In this document: in pieces, positions 12,207 to 24,381 of the stretch | Layout: each line of letters opens with the position of its first letter | How positions within the stretch are numbered: the stretch's first letter is position 1 | Assembly: GCA_039519185.1 (NCBI GenBank) | Contig: CM076847.1 | Coordinates: forward strand, 70,839,864 to 70,903,863 | DNA length: 64,000 nt | Source of the DNA: Astragalus membranaceus | Taxonomy: Eukaryota > Streptophyta > Magnoliopsida > Fabales > Fabaceae | Direction of reading: 5' to 3' | Notes under the pieces: model-generated | What the model was told of the DNA's origin: nothing | What the model saw: the letters and a program-made list of their open reading frames with translations, nothing else | The model's database searches: none | Translations under genes and position numbers: made by a program

Positions 12207-13514
12207 TTACCAAAGTGTTGGCATGAACCATAGACATATTGACTCAAGATATAATTCTGAATTTGGCAGAGGAATGTGGTCGATTCTCCCATTAGTCATG
12301 GAGAACTTTGCAATCTGAGGAGCTGAATGAGGGTTTTCTTTGTTTCGATAGGCATGAGCAAAATGAATGGTGTTTTTTCTGATTAAATCTCCAGGCCCAT
12401 TAAGAGTAGAGCTTGGAACTATTTTACTGTCTCTTTGACTAAGAAACAATATTGCTCATGTCTACCTTATAGACAATGAATTCTTCTTCAGAATGACTAG
12501 GGTACTTTGGGTGGCTGCTCCTACCACGTGGAGGAAGAAAAACATTACGATTAACAGTAATAAAAACTAAGTATAAATCTCCAGATGTTGAATCACTTGC
12601 CAAGTAGTAGAAAATGGGATTCCTGAAAATAAGATTCTTTAAGCATATGCATGGAGAATATTCTGATTGTTGCTGAAGGTTAATCAATATTTTAGCCTGT
12701 AGAGGACTATGACCTTGGAGATCATAAACCAATATGGAAGTAATATTTCTATTTCTTAATGTTTCGGTCAAAGCGTAACACTTGCCATGAAGTAGCTCTA
12801 TGTCGACAAAAATTATGTTCAAGGGATCATACTCAATTGTTATGATACTCCAAGATTCATCATGAAGCCTACAAAAGGCAATGTGGTGCTGAGCAGCAAA
12901 CAAACCTACCACCATACAATCTGGACTTTCTGGTCCTGATGTGGCCTTCACTTTATTAAACAAATTATACCATTTCTGGGGATAAGGAACGGTTAGCTTT
13001 GATGGCAACGTGACTTGGTCATTTAAAATTGGATTCCAAAAGAAGAATGATGGGAATTGGTGACCGGCTACAGTAGAGGAACTCCCGGTCTCATCACTCA
13101 AAAGAGTATCAACCATAATCAACCAGCCATTTATTGAACCAAGACAGTGCACTTTCCCTCTGAAAAGAGGCATCATCGGAAAATGCATTTTGCGATCAAT
13201 CAAGCTAAGAAACCCAGCTTTGATGTCATTGCAGATGTGTAGTTGATAGAAGTACATACCTCACCAAATCGGTAGAAATCCATTTGAGTAAGGCGACCCA
13301 AAACCAACTCTGAGATTTGAATTGGTATGTTAGTCCAGTCGACAACCATCTTTTCTTTTGTCTCATCTTTCAACAATCGGTTGTGTTGGTTTGGTTTGCG
13401 AGAATCTCTTCTGCTCATGAAATTGAAACAACCAGAGAAGAAAACTATAAACGAAGTTGCAAAAACCATCAAATGATTCATTTCTGAAGTCTCTGAAATG
13501 ATCTTTTGATGCAC
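12207..13514 (-). pseudogene. F-box/DUF295 (SKIP23-like) gene, copy A, frameshifted
   Basis: The minus strand encodes an N-terminal hydrophobic stretch (FATSFIVFFSGCF), a basic segment, then an F-box (DWTNIPIQISELVLGRL, FYRFGEVC). Frame is lost right after the F-box. Comparison with copy B shows that 76 bases (from SWRQVF to LLLV) are missing, so the DUF295 part (13257-12439; GSINGWLIM, FFWNPI, FVDIELLHGKCYAL) is out of frame with the F-box. A second break at about 12450 separates the C-terminal piece ending CLWFMPTLW. F-box proteins of this type are putative SCF ubiquitin-ligase adaptors. This copy could only make a truncated F-box peptide of about 104 residues. Confidence 0.85.
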
Positions 13515-15380
13515 AAGTTCACGGGAGAATGGTCAACTGTAGAGAAAAAGAAGAAACACTATTTAAAAAGAAAACTATACACAACAATTTTATTGTTTTT
13601 AATGAGAAATTTATTGTAAAATATTAAAGCAATTGAATGAATGTAATTTAAAGACACCATATGCGTTACGTAATTTCCTTGGGGAAACAAAAGTAATACG
13701 ACCTTCGCTATATTTCATGGAAAATTTAATGAGCAAAATAAGCTTTTTGAAACTCCTTTTACCAACCACAAAATTAGTGAGATAAGTATCTCAATATAGC
13801 GATTTACCTAGCCATGTAAATATTTCCTCTTTCATTCAAGTAACGTGAATTGTATTGTTTTACATTACTAAGAAAGTGTAAGAAAAGAATAAGAGATATG
13901 AAACTAAATGCATTTTAGAATGAATAATCAATCCAAATTAAAATAGTTTACCATTTATATTTTTTATGAGAAAAATTAAGTTGGATAAAGCACAAGCTTT
14001 GTTGTTTATTAGGATATTTGATATAACTTTTAAAATGTAAACAAAACACAACAATGTATTTTAGAGTGAGTATTCTAAAAAGACAAGTTTATCAATTATC
14101 ATATGTTTTTTTAAGACAAGCGAGAATTGATGTGCAAAAGTATCATTATGGTAGAATGAAACCTAGTTATGTTGGCATCCCAACCAGTATTGTGAGAACC
14201 AGACCGGGCGGTTCAATCGGTTGAACTGGGAGAGTCACAACGAAGGAAGGAGAGGAGCAAAGCCAAATGCTCTAAGAGGAAATGGAAGGAAACATAACCT
14301 CCTTGTTGTAGTGGAAGAATAGTCAAGAGCAAAATGACGAGAAAATCTTTTAATTAATGCTTCTTAATAGTATTGAGGATATTTTTAATGGTTTCTAATA
14401 AGGATTGAATTATGTTAATGTTTAGAAGTGTGTTATAATCTTTAGGCTCATAGGGTGGATATAAGTAAATCTGTGAGATACAATTAGCATCGAGAATGCT
14501 TCCTAAAAATAGAAAAACACCATAATTTGTATGGAATTTTGATCATATTTCAGATTGCCTGAAATTAGTGTGTTTAAGAGAGTAAAATTTGGACCAAAAT
14601 AAAGAGTAAAATTCTCTCATTGGATCTTACCAAGAGGCTTTTCACAACTATTGTGGCAATAACTAACTAAATTGATCTTATGTTCCTCCTTCCATGAAAG
14701 TGGCGATCAATTCATCTTCTCCTCAATCATAATTTTGTTCATCATTTGTGTAAATTTTCAATTTCATCATATGTTCTTGATTTTGTGAAATCTGTGGCTT
14801 CAGTGTTCTTCTTAATGAATTTCTCATTTCAAAACTTGAATCCATTCATGAAAATATCTGAATCTATGATCCTCTTACTCTGGCTACCAGTTTAACTATC
14901 TACCTCGTGCAGATTTTTTTATCATCCCTAACTACGGTAATGGGAGTCGGGAGATGGTGGGATTGGGGTTTGGAGCAAAAAACAATTTCTCAATCCTCAT
15001 TTCAATTTTTTGTCTCCAGGTTGAGTGACGAGTATCACCCATAAACCGACATATACAAAGAAGAGATCCAAAATTTAAAACCGGGTAATCACAAAAAATA
15101 TCCAACTTAAGAACTAGTTGTCTGATTTCAAGCTCTCAAAGTGGTCATTTTATTTCTAAAAAGATTATACATAATCCAGAAAGACTAGTGAGCTAACATA
15201 TATAAATAATAAAACATATATTTCTCTTCCAACAATCTGACCAGTGATCAACTTGGGAAACTGAGGCTTTAACATAACTACCTCTAACTAAAAAAACATA
15301 GTCCTTAGAAAGCATGACAAGCAAATAGAAAAGCAACCTTAAGCCAAAAGCAAATTTCTGTTTTAGTACTACAAATGCAT
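13515..15380. other. Spacer between F-box pseudogene and WD40 gene
   Basis: Up to about 14225 it is the right part of duplication copy A. From there to 15380 I see AT-rich sequence without coding signal. The WD40 gene 3' untranslated region probably lies within about 15230-15385. Confidence 0.5.
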
Positions 15381-15385
15381 TACTA

Positions 15386-18300
15386 TTAAGCTATTAAATG
15401 TCTCCACATAGCTGGTCGATCTCTTGATATCAGAAGAGCACGAGATCCCATATAATCAAAAGAAGGCAAATACAAGTCATCAGGGCCAACAACTTCCCTA
15501 AGTCTTTCACCTTCCATATCCAAAATTCTTGTAGCATCATCTTTATGTGCATCGAACACATGCAATCCTAGGCCACAAACACCCATGACAAAGTCTGAAT
15601 TGCCCCAAACTTGAGAGATTGCTGCATGATGTAAGTGTGCATTGGATTCTGGAAATGTATAGGTGCTGAACAGTCCTTGTTTTCGCAGCGAAAATTGCTG
15701 CAGCAGTGGTGTAGATTGCTTCTTGCCCATTGAACTTGAGGTTGTGCAACCAAGGAAGATAGAATCTCCACGTGAGAAAACTGATTGCACGTTTACACCG
15801 AGTTTCGATATTCTGAGACCTACGCCGGATGGTTGGCGAAAGTCTAAGACATTGATAGAATCTGAAGTGCAGAACACACCGTCGTTTCCTTCAGCCTCTG
15901 ATGAGTTTACTCTGCATTGTATATCTAAACTTGGTTAAAAATAAGCAAATATAGTTAAAAACGCATAACAGCAAAATAGCTCATAACAGCAAACTAAGAA
16001 AATCGCCAATTTACTCCTTGATATTGTAGGGTAATAGAGCATTGCCAATACAGTAATAGGAATTACTAATATTCCAAAATATTCTCTAACATTGAAAATA
16101 TTCAATCATATTAGTCCTTTTGGATTGATTAATTTAGTCCCTTAAGTTGACTAGTCTAGACTATTGCGATTGAAAAATTTCAAATCTAGAAATTATTTTG
16201 AAATTATTGTGATTACATGTGCTTGTGCAATACAGCAACTAAGATATAGCGACAATGAGAAGCAAACATACAAAATAAAGAAACTAAGAAATGCAGAACA
16301 TATTGAGTAAAAAGATAGAAGCAACAAGTCAGGGTTCAAATCAAACTCACCTTTTCCGAACTCCTCCACCCAACTCAGCATCGGTGTTACTAATGTGGAG
16401 AGCAGAAATTTTTCGACCACCCGAAGAAACAGATAGCAAAGCCTGAGGACTAAGTGAGTTAACATCCCACAAAGAAACAGATTCAGTTTCAGCAACCACT
16501 ACTTTCCCTCTGTTTCTCCATTGCAAAGGGCTGGAGTAATCCATGGCCAAAACAGGCTTCTGAACATCCCACTTCATGATTTGCTCACCATCACGAACAT
16601 CAAAAACTTTCACAGCTCTCTGTGAGGTGGCAGTAGAGATAATGAGAGGTCCACATGGTTTATACCACCATTGCCTAGCTTCGGTACCCAAAGATGCAGA
16701 AGAATTCCTTCTTTGAACAATGTTATTGGGTAAGGTTCTAAGTGCTGTTCTGGAGGAGGTTGTTGTTGTTCCAAACTCAAATTCGAAAGCTTGCACTTCT
16801 TTGGTGTAAAAATCCCATGAGCAAAAGCCTGAATCCATTGTATTGCCAGCAGATGCAGCAACTACAAATCTTCCAGAGCAACCATCTGTTCCCTGAGTAC
16901 GAATTACCCAGCAATCTCTCCATATATTTGGTGAAACTCCTGGAGGCGGCATATATACAGATTTTTCCTGAAAACATGGTAAAATTTCAGCTGCAAATGC
17001 ATCTTCTGTTTTTTCACAAGAAAAAATCTATTTATAGTATTTGTGGAAAACTCCCATAGCATATCATGGCTCGGATTACAAAGAAAGACTCAATTGAAAT
17101 TTAAATTTAAATGTCCAGCATCATATATATCATATATCATATATCATATATGTAAAGAGATGATTATCAGCCATCAATTAAATCCCAAGTCCATCCCCTT
17201 AATATTTTGACACAAGACGCTTAGTCTAAGGGAATGTAAATATAACATCCCTAATGTCTATCATATTAATCCTTGAAATTGAACACAAAGTTGGAAATTT
17301 ACACTTAATCATCATATGAATCGAATCTGAATTCCCAGTTGTCAAAAAATGCCATAGTTGTTTGTCGCAGACTTCAGCATAGCAGTCATACTGCTACCCG
17401 CTACACCTCAATAGCGTTTTGAGGTCGGCCGATATGCTACTACGCTATTTGCTATTAACTACGCAGGGTTAAACGATCTAGGCAGTCTAATCATGATCGG
17501 ACAGCTCTCATTCTGAGTTGAGTAAAGCAGATATAAAATGCAACCTCCAAATGTGACACCAACCCCATAAACAAAAACTTGTTGACATCAAAATTAGTAA
17601 CAGGGGTGCACATTTGAAAGAGAAGATTATAATTATTCATTGAGAAACATTGGACACATTAATTTCAGTATGATCAATGTGTAGAAATTGGGACAAGGTT
17701 TTCCTATTATCAAGAATTAAAGGACATAAAGTATCCTTTCTCAAGGGCAAATGTATTCTTAAATATCGCATATCGCATCACATAAATTACCTACACCACA
17801 ATAATATCCACCATTATGTACAAGCAAATCAAGGCATGACAAAAATTTAATGACAGAGATTGACATATCAAAACATTGAATTGTATACCTCAGAATTGGC
17901 AATATCATAATAAGAACAGGAAGCATCCTCATGAGCAAGAACCACAGCTTCCCCTTCAGACACAAACCATCCAGCCGCAGCAGTTTTATTCCCTATAGCA
18001 TTAAGCTTAAAATTAAAAGCTTCATCAATCTCCTCTCCCACAAACCCTTCCTCTTGCTTATTATTCTCTTGATCATCAAACTCCTCAAGCTTCTCATCGG
18101 CCTCAAGTAGCATATCAATATCACACTTTTGATTATTCCAAGAACCACTTTTCCCACCACGTGGACCACCAGCACCATCCATTTGTTCACAAGAAGCAGT
18201 CACCTTTCCCTTCCCTTCATCAAGAGTAGCCAAAAACTCCATAGCTATTGAGTTATCATCAACAGGACTCAACACATTCTCTTCCACATTTGTTTCCTTA

Positions 18301-19145
18301 TTCAATGTCCGATCTCGAAGCAACTTATGATGAGGAAACAACCTAGCCTCTAATTCTTCACTATTTAACTCCATACCCTTTGGCCTCACTTCTTCAATTT
18401 CAATCCTATCATCATTAACAACACTAACCACACCCACTTGCGTGTTATTTTGATTACCCTTTTCATTATCCTCGTTGGAAACAACATGAACTATAGCTTT
18501 CTCGAGACCTGAGATCTTGTCTTGAATATCTGAAAGTATCACTTTTGATGCATCAGGGTTGTTCAAATCCAACATCTCTTTTGTCTTCTTTATATCTGAA
18601 GCTATTCTCTTTACTTTCCCTTCTAAAAACGCGAGTTTCTCATGAAGCTTACTAGGGTACTTGTTGCTGTTGGTGCTGTTTTCCGGAATCCTAGATTCAA
18701 CTTCAAGACTTCCCTTTTCCTTTCCCAAAGTCGTGCAAGATTTGATCTTTTCAGCGCTTTTGGGTTTTTCAGTTGATTTGGGAATTGGGTCTCTACGTGG
18801 TTTTAAATGGTTCGGATCTTTAGTGGTCCGGTCAACGGAGATCCGGCGGGTTTGACGGACGTCGAAGGGGCTGGGGCTTCTGCCTCTAGGAAGGGAAGAG
18901 AAAGAAGATGAAGATCTGCGGTCGACACGAGCGATGGGTCGGGTCGTGGGTTTCTGGGTCGGGTTGGAAGAAGATCCGCGAGAAGTAGATCTACGAGGGT
19001 TGTTTTCTTTCTCGGCTGAAGCGGACTTTGAGGATGAAAGAGCAGGGAGTTTTCGAGAGGTGGATAGAGGAGTAACGGACCTTGGTTTGGTGGTGGATCT
19101 GACGCCGCCGTCGATGGCGCCACCGCCGCCGCGGCGAGTTGACAT
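15386..19145 (-). CDS. KIN14B-interacting protein At4g14310-like (WD40/transducin family)
   Basis: Three coding exons on the minus strand: 19145-17889, 16967-16351 and 15911-15386, all with GT-AG borders and matching phases (0 and 2), giving 799 residues without a stop. The N-terminal 130 residues are basic and Ser/Pro/Arg-rich (SRGSSSNPTQKP). Around residues 165-215 there is a likely coiled coil (KLHEKLAFLEGKVKRIASD). The C-terminal half contains the WD40-like part (RAVKVFDVRDGEQIMKWDV, ESVSLWDVNSLSPQALL, DSINVLDFRQPSGVGL), ending GSRALLISRDRPAMWRHLIA. It matches my memory of the Arabidopsis transducin-like protein reported to bind kinesin KIN14B, so a cytoskeletal role is known-family inference only. 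The start is the first ATG of a long open frame after a 5' region rich in CT. Intron 1 is 921 bases, intron 2 is 439. It is the only intact host gene in the window. Confidence 0.9.
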
Positions 19146-19350
19146 GGCCGGGAGTGAGTAGGAGTGAGAGATGTTAAATAATTAATTAAATAATAATAAA
19201 AAAGTTGAAGGATGAAATTTGAAGAGGATTCAGTAAGGTGGGAGATGAGAGGGGGAGAGGGAGAAAGACGCGTTGTTGTGTTTCTGTGAGCGGGAAAGGA
19301 ATGAAACTTGGAGTTTTGAAATTTTAAAGCCGGGAATTTCTCTTTCACTT
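19146..19350 (-). promoter_or_regulatory. Probable 5' UTR and promoter-proximal region of the WD40 gene
   Basis: Immediately upstream of the ATG on the minus strand the sequence is CT-rich (CTCTCCCCCTCTCATCTCCC type), a common plant leader feature. No unambiguous TATA box was identified. Inference from position and composition. Confidence 0.4.
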
Positions 19351-19564
19351 TATTTTTTCAACCGTGTTCTCTTCTCTCTTTTGGGTATGTTCTTAATCAT
19401 AGGAGGCAAAAATAAGAAAGTTGTTAATATTAATTAATTTGTCATTTTAGTTTAGATATGTTTTCAGCCACTAATTCAGCCGATAGTGAATCCAGGACCA
19501 AAGTTATTATAGTGTAATTTTTTTTTAACTCATTAAAATATTATAAAATTTAATTTATGTAAAA

Positions 19565-19740
19565 AGTTTAATTTATATACACAGTGTATACATGTTATAC
19601 ACTATCTATCATTATAGGGTGACACGTCATTAAAAAGAAGTTACTCAATTAGTAACCACATGATGTGTCATCCCTATCTTGTATTGTGATTGGTAGATAG
19701 TGTAATAAGTTTTCCAAAGCATGTGTATACTAATTAAACT
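19565..19740. mobile_element. MITE with AGTTTAATT ends
   Basis: A 176-base unit whose ends are inverted: AGTTTAATTTATATACACA at the left and TGTGTATACTAATTAAACT at the right. The inner halves also pair (ACACTATCTA with TAGATAGTGT, GATGACAC-like with GTGTCATC). No coding sequence. Target duplication is unclear (A/T-rich flanks), so the superfamily is not assigned. Confidence 0.7.
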
Positions 19741-20094
19741 CTTTTGTAAATAATAATTAGTTTAATTGTTATATACTTTAGGTGAAGAGTTTTTACACCA
19801 GGGCTCAAACTACTAATGCAATGACTTTGAGCCTCCCATTTTCAGATTTTACTTGAAAGTATTACCAAATTTCTTATTTACAAAGTAAGGATATTTAGCT
19901 TAGATGGCAAAACAGAGTGCTTCTTATCTTGTTGACTTGTGTTCAAGTCTTATTTTCGATTGTTTTGTTTTGACTTTTTGAAATTTTTTGTATAGGTAAA
20001 TGACCAAATTTTTATACCTCATTTCAAAAATTGCTTTAAGCATACATAACTATAGGGTCGGCTTTGCAATCTTGTATCATAGTATGATGAATGA

Positions 20095-20997
20095 CTTTAC
20101 TGTCACCTCTTAGATGTAGGGTCCAAAGGGGACTATTTCACTTGGCACAAAGGAGCAATGAGGAAAAGATTAGATAGCTGCCTAGTCAATTTGAATTGGG
20201 TTGAGATTCACCTCTGTGATTGTTCACCACCTTCCTCTATTTAATTCTGATCACAAGCTTCTCCTCATTTTCCTCGATAGACAAGACTATCCCAATAGAA
20301 GAAGGAGGCCCTTAAGAAGGAGGCCCTTTCGTTTTGAGGATGTGTGGCTCACTCACTCCTCTTTCAACAACCTTATTGATGATCATTGGAGACCTAATTT
20401 GTCCATCTAGAGCTACTCGCTGAATTTATAAGTGTGTTGCTAGATTGGAATAAAAAAGTCTTTGGTAACATTTTTTAGCAGAAACGGGAACTCTTGGGGT
20501 TTACTCAAGGACCTTGAAAGACAACTAACTAGACACTGATGACTAGAGAACCGCAGATAAGTAACGGGCAGTGTGGAAAGATTGTGAAGAAATCCTGGCT
20601 AGAGAGGAAATTCTTTGGTATCACAAATCGAGGGCCAAAGGGCTGGAGTTCGGTGATAGGAATACTCAATTTTTCCATGGCACAACTACAATCAAGAGAC
20701 AGAAGAATTGCATCACTGAGCTTAAAGACAACTCTAGTAACTGGGTAACAAATCATACTCTCCTTTGCATCACTGAGCTTAAAGACAACTCTAGTAACAT
20801 ATCCCAAGTAGGTAGCTCAGTTGGCGAGCTAAGGGATACCGAAGGAGTGCACCAAATGAGTGCAAGAAAAGGAGGTCTCGGGTTCAACTCCCGGAAACTA
20901 ACATTCCTCCACCCCTACTAATATTGCTTATCAAAAAAAATATCATACTCTCCTTGAAACTATTGCTACAGACTCTTATAGAAATTTGTTTAATGAT
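20095..20997 (+). pseudogene. LINE fragment (endonuclease to start of RT), decayed
   Basis: Pieces of a plant L1 ORF2 read in several frames: YFTWHKGAMRKRLDSCLVN (endonuclease end), FRFEDVWLTHSSF, EEILWYHKSRAKGLEFGDRN and NTQFFHGTTTIKRQ, then SYRNLFNDH just before a CACTA end at 20998. Many frameshifts. A family 3 SINE interrupts it at about 20766-20941. Similar in plan to, but not a close copy of, the LINE at 4861. Confidence 0.85.
20799..20941 (+). repeat. tRNA-derived SINE, family 3 (copy 1)
   Basis: Begins ATATCCCAAGTAGGTAGCTCAG (box A GTAGCTCAGTTGG), has box B CGGGTTCAACTCCCGG, then AACTAACATTCCTCC and a TTGCTTATC plus poly(A) end. Flanked by ATCATACTCTCCTT at 20752-20765 and 20942-20955, with a 33-base filler between the left duplication and the SINE. 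Confidence 0.88.
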
Positions 20998-21240
20998 CAC
21001 TACAACAAAAATGGGGAATAATAACGCTGCTTTAACAGCACTTGTTAGAAGGAAGTGTTGTTAAAACTTACACGGCGCTTCTTAAGCAAAGTGCTATCAT
21101 AAGGTTTAACATTATGGTGGGTTTTGAGGCGCTTGTTTAGAATGATGTCTATTACGACACTTTATTCCAAAGCGCTTTCGTAGGAATCATCTTTTACAGC
21201 GCTTTCACATGTACTAAAAGTAAAAAGTCGGTATTGCAGA
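20998..21240 (+). mobile_element. Left end of a CACTA-type element (right end not found)
   Basis: CACTACAACAAAAATGGGG at the junction with the LINE fragment, followed by subterminal-looking repeats around GCGCTT and AGCGCTTT in both orientations. The matching right end was not found in the window, so the element is truncated or its end has decayed. Confidence 0.55.
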
Positions 21241-21628
21241 TTTTTTTAAACAAGTCTTTTTATTATTTCTTTTAATCTATTAATTCTACAATTGAGAATA
21301 ATCTCAATTAGGAAAATCACAAATGTCAACCCACTTTTCGTTCACATAATCTTCTCATGTGACATGTTCGCTGACATGTTAAAAAATAAAAATAATGCTG
21401 ATTTGGAATCCGAAAATTTACTAAGAATAAATTTATTTACCCTGCCATTTTACCATCAATAAATTATTACAATGGTCGGTCTTTAAAGAAATTGACCATC
21501 ATAATATTCATCATATCCGAATTTGGAATAACCACATCATTTCATCCAAATGTTTTAAAGCAACATAATCGCATAATTGTCATTCCTCATTCAATTTCGT
21601 TAAATACCCACATAAAATCAAATTCAAA
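21241..21628. other. AT-rich sequence, nothing recognised
   Basis: Possibly the interior of the CACTA starting at 20998. No coding signal. Confidence 0.4.
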
Positions 21629-21641
21629 TTAACACCTAATT

Positions 21642-21971
21642 CAATGAGGAATCAGATGGTGTGGATCTCTTCCAGCTTAACCAATGTCTTGGGTTCGAAT
21701 CTAGCATTGGGAATGCAGCAGCGTTAAATCTCTTGAGGGAGAGCTTTACCGCACATTGTGGTCCTACCCGGCTCGAGGGATTAGTCTTTGCAGTTGCGCG
21801 CAAAGGATACCCGGTTCACACCAAAAAATTTAATATCCCAAGTAGGTAGCTCAGTTGACGCTAAGAGATATCGAAAGAGTGCAAGAAGGAGGTCTCAGGT
21901 TCAAACCCCGGAAACTAACATTTTCCCACCCCCACTAACATTGCTTATAAAAAAAACACCAAAAAATTTAG
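21642..21971 (+). repeat. SINE family 1 (copy 3) carrying a nested SINE family 3
   Basis: SINE family 1 body (GGGTTCGAATCTAGC, CCTACCCGGCTCGAGGGATTAG, GCGCAAAGGATACCCGGTTCACACC) with target duplication TTAACACCTAATT at 21629-21641 and 21972-21984. Its tail was the target of a family 3 SINE (21833-21956), flanked by CACCAAAAAATTTA at 21819-21832 and 21957-21970. The order of events is thus certain: family 1 first, family 3 second. Confidence 0.9.
21833..21956 (+). repeat. tRNA-derived SINE, family 3 (copy 2)
   Basis: Same start (ATATCCCAAGTAGGTAGCTCAG), box B CAGGTTCAAACCCCGG and TTGCTTATAAAAAAAA end as the copy at 20799. A 14-base perfect target duplication surrounds it. Confidence 0.9.
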
Positions 21972-21984
21972 TTAACACCTAATT

Positions 21985-22551
21985 AAGATTTTAAAAAATC
22001 TATTTGAACTTTTTTTTGGGTTTGCATTTCAAATTCAAAACTACTACCGGTTATACTTTGTAGAATCAATTTGATCCCATTATTTCCCACATAGTGCCAA
22101 CTACAACCCTAAAAAATAGAAACAAAAATAGGTTTTTTTGAATATGCAATCATTGATCATTCTATTCTATTCTATTGAGTCGAGAATACGCAATCTTCCT
22201 ATTTCAATCACAATTTATCACTCTCTTGCAAGATCCTTTTTAAGGTAACCGCCTTTTTCTTTTTCACTCACATTTTACCACACTCTTGCAAGATCCTTCG
22301 TGTTGAGTAAAATTAGTTGGGTTATATTTTTTCTCAGGGGACAACTTTAGTTGATCTTGCACTTGCATATCCAGGTTCCACGAGGTAACTTCATATTATT
22401 GATACTTTATATCTAATAATATCAATTTATTTACCAATTACTTTGTGTATCTTTTGATTCTTGAATGTATTTTTAGTAAAGCTGTTTTTATTTCTTTTGG
22501 GTATTTGGGTATTTGAGCCTTTTGACATTGAGTATATGACTTTCTTGCAAG
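21985..22551. other. AT-rich flank of the next CACTA
   Basis: Contains a small repeat of CACACTCTTGCAAGATCCTT and CACTCTCTTGCAAGATCCTT at about 22220-22300. No gene recognised. Confidence 0.5.
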
Positions 22552-23565
22552 ATGCACTAGTGCGAAAATGACATTACAAAGCACCGTTTAGCATCGGTTG
22601 TTTAAACAACCGATGCTAAATGTGTGACCGGTGGCAATTTTGCAATTACATTGAAGTTTTCAGTATTCACGCCTACATTTAACATCGGTTGTTTAAACAA
22701 CCGATGTTAAATGTAGCTGTGTCAGACATTTAGCATCGACTGTTTTAACAACCGATGCTAAATGTGTATGTCAAACACATTTAGCATCGGGTGTTAATAC
22801 ACCTGATACTAAAAGTCAGGTTTAATATTTTTCAGTTTTTCCTTTCCAATACACATCTCGTTCTCTCACTCGTTCTCAATCTCTCTGCACTCTGAGTTCA
22901 CGTTCTCTCTCACGTTCTCTCTCAACATACATCGCCGTCGCCGTTTGGTCTCTCCGTTCTCAACTCTCTTCGTCGCTGTCGCCGTCACCTTGCTGGTCTC
23001 ACTCGTGTTCTCAGTACTCTCTCTGAACTTTCAGTTCTCGCTCTCTCACGTTCTCTCTCAACATCGCCGTCTGGTTCTTAAGTCTCTCCGTTCTCAACTC
23101 TCTCTGTCGTCGTCGCCGTCACCTTGCTGGTCGTCACCTTACTCGCCATCGCCTTAAGTGCAAAGAACTTCGCAGAGAACTTCGAAACCCTAAGTTCCTA
23201 ATGTAAGTTCCCTTGTTTCTGCGTTTGATTCTATTTCGTCGTTCCTTGCTTCTACGGTTTGCTGCGTTTTTAAGTTTCGTCGTTCCTTGTTAAGGTTTTG
23301 AAGAAGGACTTCAAGGACATCGAGAGTGGCTTGTGCGTCTTCGCTTTGGGTTGTGAAGTGTGGGTATTGTTGTTTCATTTCATTTATGGATCCCTTCTTT
23401 TGGGTCACAATTAGGTTGTCTGTCTACTTCTCTACCCTTAACCATACACTCTTTTTTATTTTTTATTTATTTAGTTGTATTTCTTTTGCCACCTCTCACA
23501 ATTTCTGAACGGCTTTATTTTTGTTATTGTAGAGAGAGATAGGGATAGAGATAGAGAGTTGAAAG

Positions 23566-23790
23566 ATGGGAGAAGAACCTGAAGTGTTGGATGATGTGTT
23601 GAAGGAAACTGTTGATTTGGTAACATAGATCTGATGAATCACTTTACCCTTTTTCTTGTTCTTTGTTATCTTTTTTGGTTGTTTTGTGTTTTTGTTTTTG
23701 TTTTTCTCATGTTTGTGAATGCAGGAAAACATACCCATTGAAGAGGTTTTTGAAAATCTGAGATGTAGTAAAGAAGGTCTCACCAATCAG
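23566..23790 (+). pseudogene. Captured exons 1-2 of a plasma-membrane H+-ATPase (AHA type)
   Basis: Exon 23566-23619 encodes MGEEPEVLDDVLKETVDL and exon 23725-23790 encodes ENIPIEEVFENLRC with SKEGLTNQ, the conserved N-terminus of P-type proton pumps. The intervening 105-base intron has GT and GCAG borders, and a GT follows at 23791. Only the first 40 codons of a protein normally about 950 residues long are present, so no pump can be made. The ATG is the native start. Confidence 0.93.
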
Positions 23791-23885
23791 GTATTAGCTG
23801 ATTTTGTCTGCTGTTTCATGGTCTGCTCCATTGCAGATTTATAGCAATACAAAGTGTTGTCTGTTATATCTGCTCCATTTTTTAG

Positions 23886-24381
23886 AGTATTTGGGAAAAC
23901 AAAAACAAGAGGACTTTTTATAGGAAGACATTTGTTCTGAAAGGATTGAAGTTGTATGAAGACATTTTTTCTGAATCAGAAATCTGCATACAGAATGATT
24001 TTGTGAATGACATCCATGCTGCTCGCCAGAAGGGAGAACTTTCAGGTAAATTAACATAATAGCTAGCTAATCATAGTATGTTATGTAACTAATGATAGTT
24101 AGTTTATATCTTAAGCACTCACACTCACTCTTTACTTCCAACTCTATGCATATTGTACTGAGTTGTAATATAAACAACCACTCTATTAGTGGTGGAGTGG
24201 GCATTATTATGGTTAATTTCTTTATTCCAGGCTAATCAATGATTTATTTGCTTTCAATTGTGTTGGCCATCTATTCTAGGTGAAACTTTTGTACTATTTA
24301 ACAAACAGATGAAGGGGAACAAGAGAGAGCTTATTCAGTTGGGTGTTCCAATATTTGGACAGATAAAAGGCGATGCCAAAA
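23886..24381 (+). pseudogene. Captured exons of an AlkB-type RNA demethylase (ALKBH9/10-like)
   Basis: Exon 23886-24045 (IHAARQKGELSG) and exon 24280-24381 (ETFVLFNKQMKGNKRELIQL, GVPIFGQIK) join in phase across a GT-AG intron. They match the stretch before the catalytic 2-oxoglutarate/iron oxygenase fold of plant ALKBH9/10 proteins. The HxD...H iron-binding residues are absent. The first exon starts in the same phase in which the preceding H+-ATPase exon ends, so a spliced fusion would read through both. Confidence 0.85.

Larger units (their letters stand above)
3630..14225. repeat. Segmental duplication copy A (partner 41140-46410)
   Basis: Collinear similarity with 41140-46410 in the same orientation: 3630-4150 with 41143-42420, 4805-4860 with 43905-43960, 12024-12200 with 44100-44180, the F-box gene 12207-13514 with 44381-44938, 13850-14030 with 45350-45530, and 14090-14225 with 46285-46410. 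Size differences are explained by insertions particular to each copy, mainly the 7.2-kb LINE plus CACTA here. Boundaries are by eye. Confidence 0.85.

Noticed and set aside
17360..17480. Possible element in WD40 intron 1 (TACTACGCTATTTGCTATT wording)
   Set aside because: No inverted ends or target duplication visible, so left as intron sequence.
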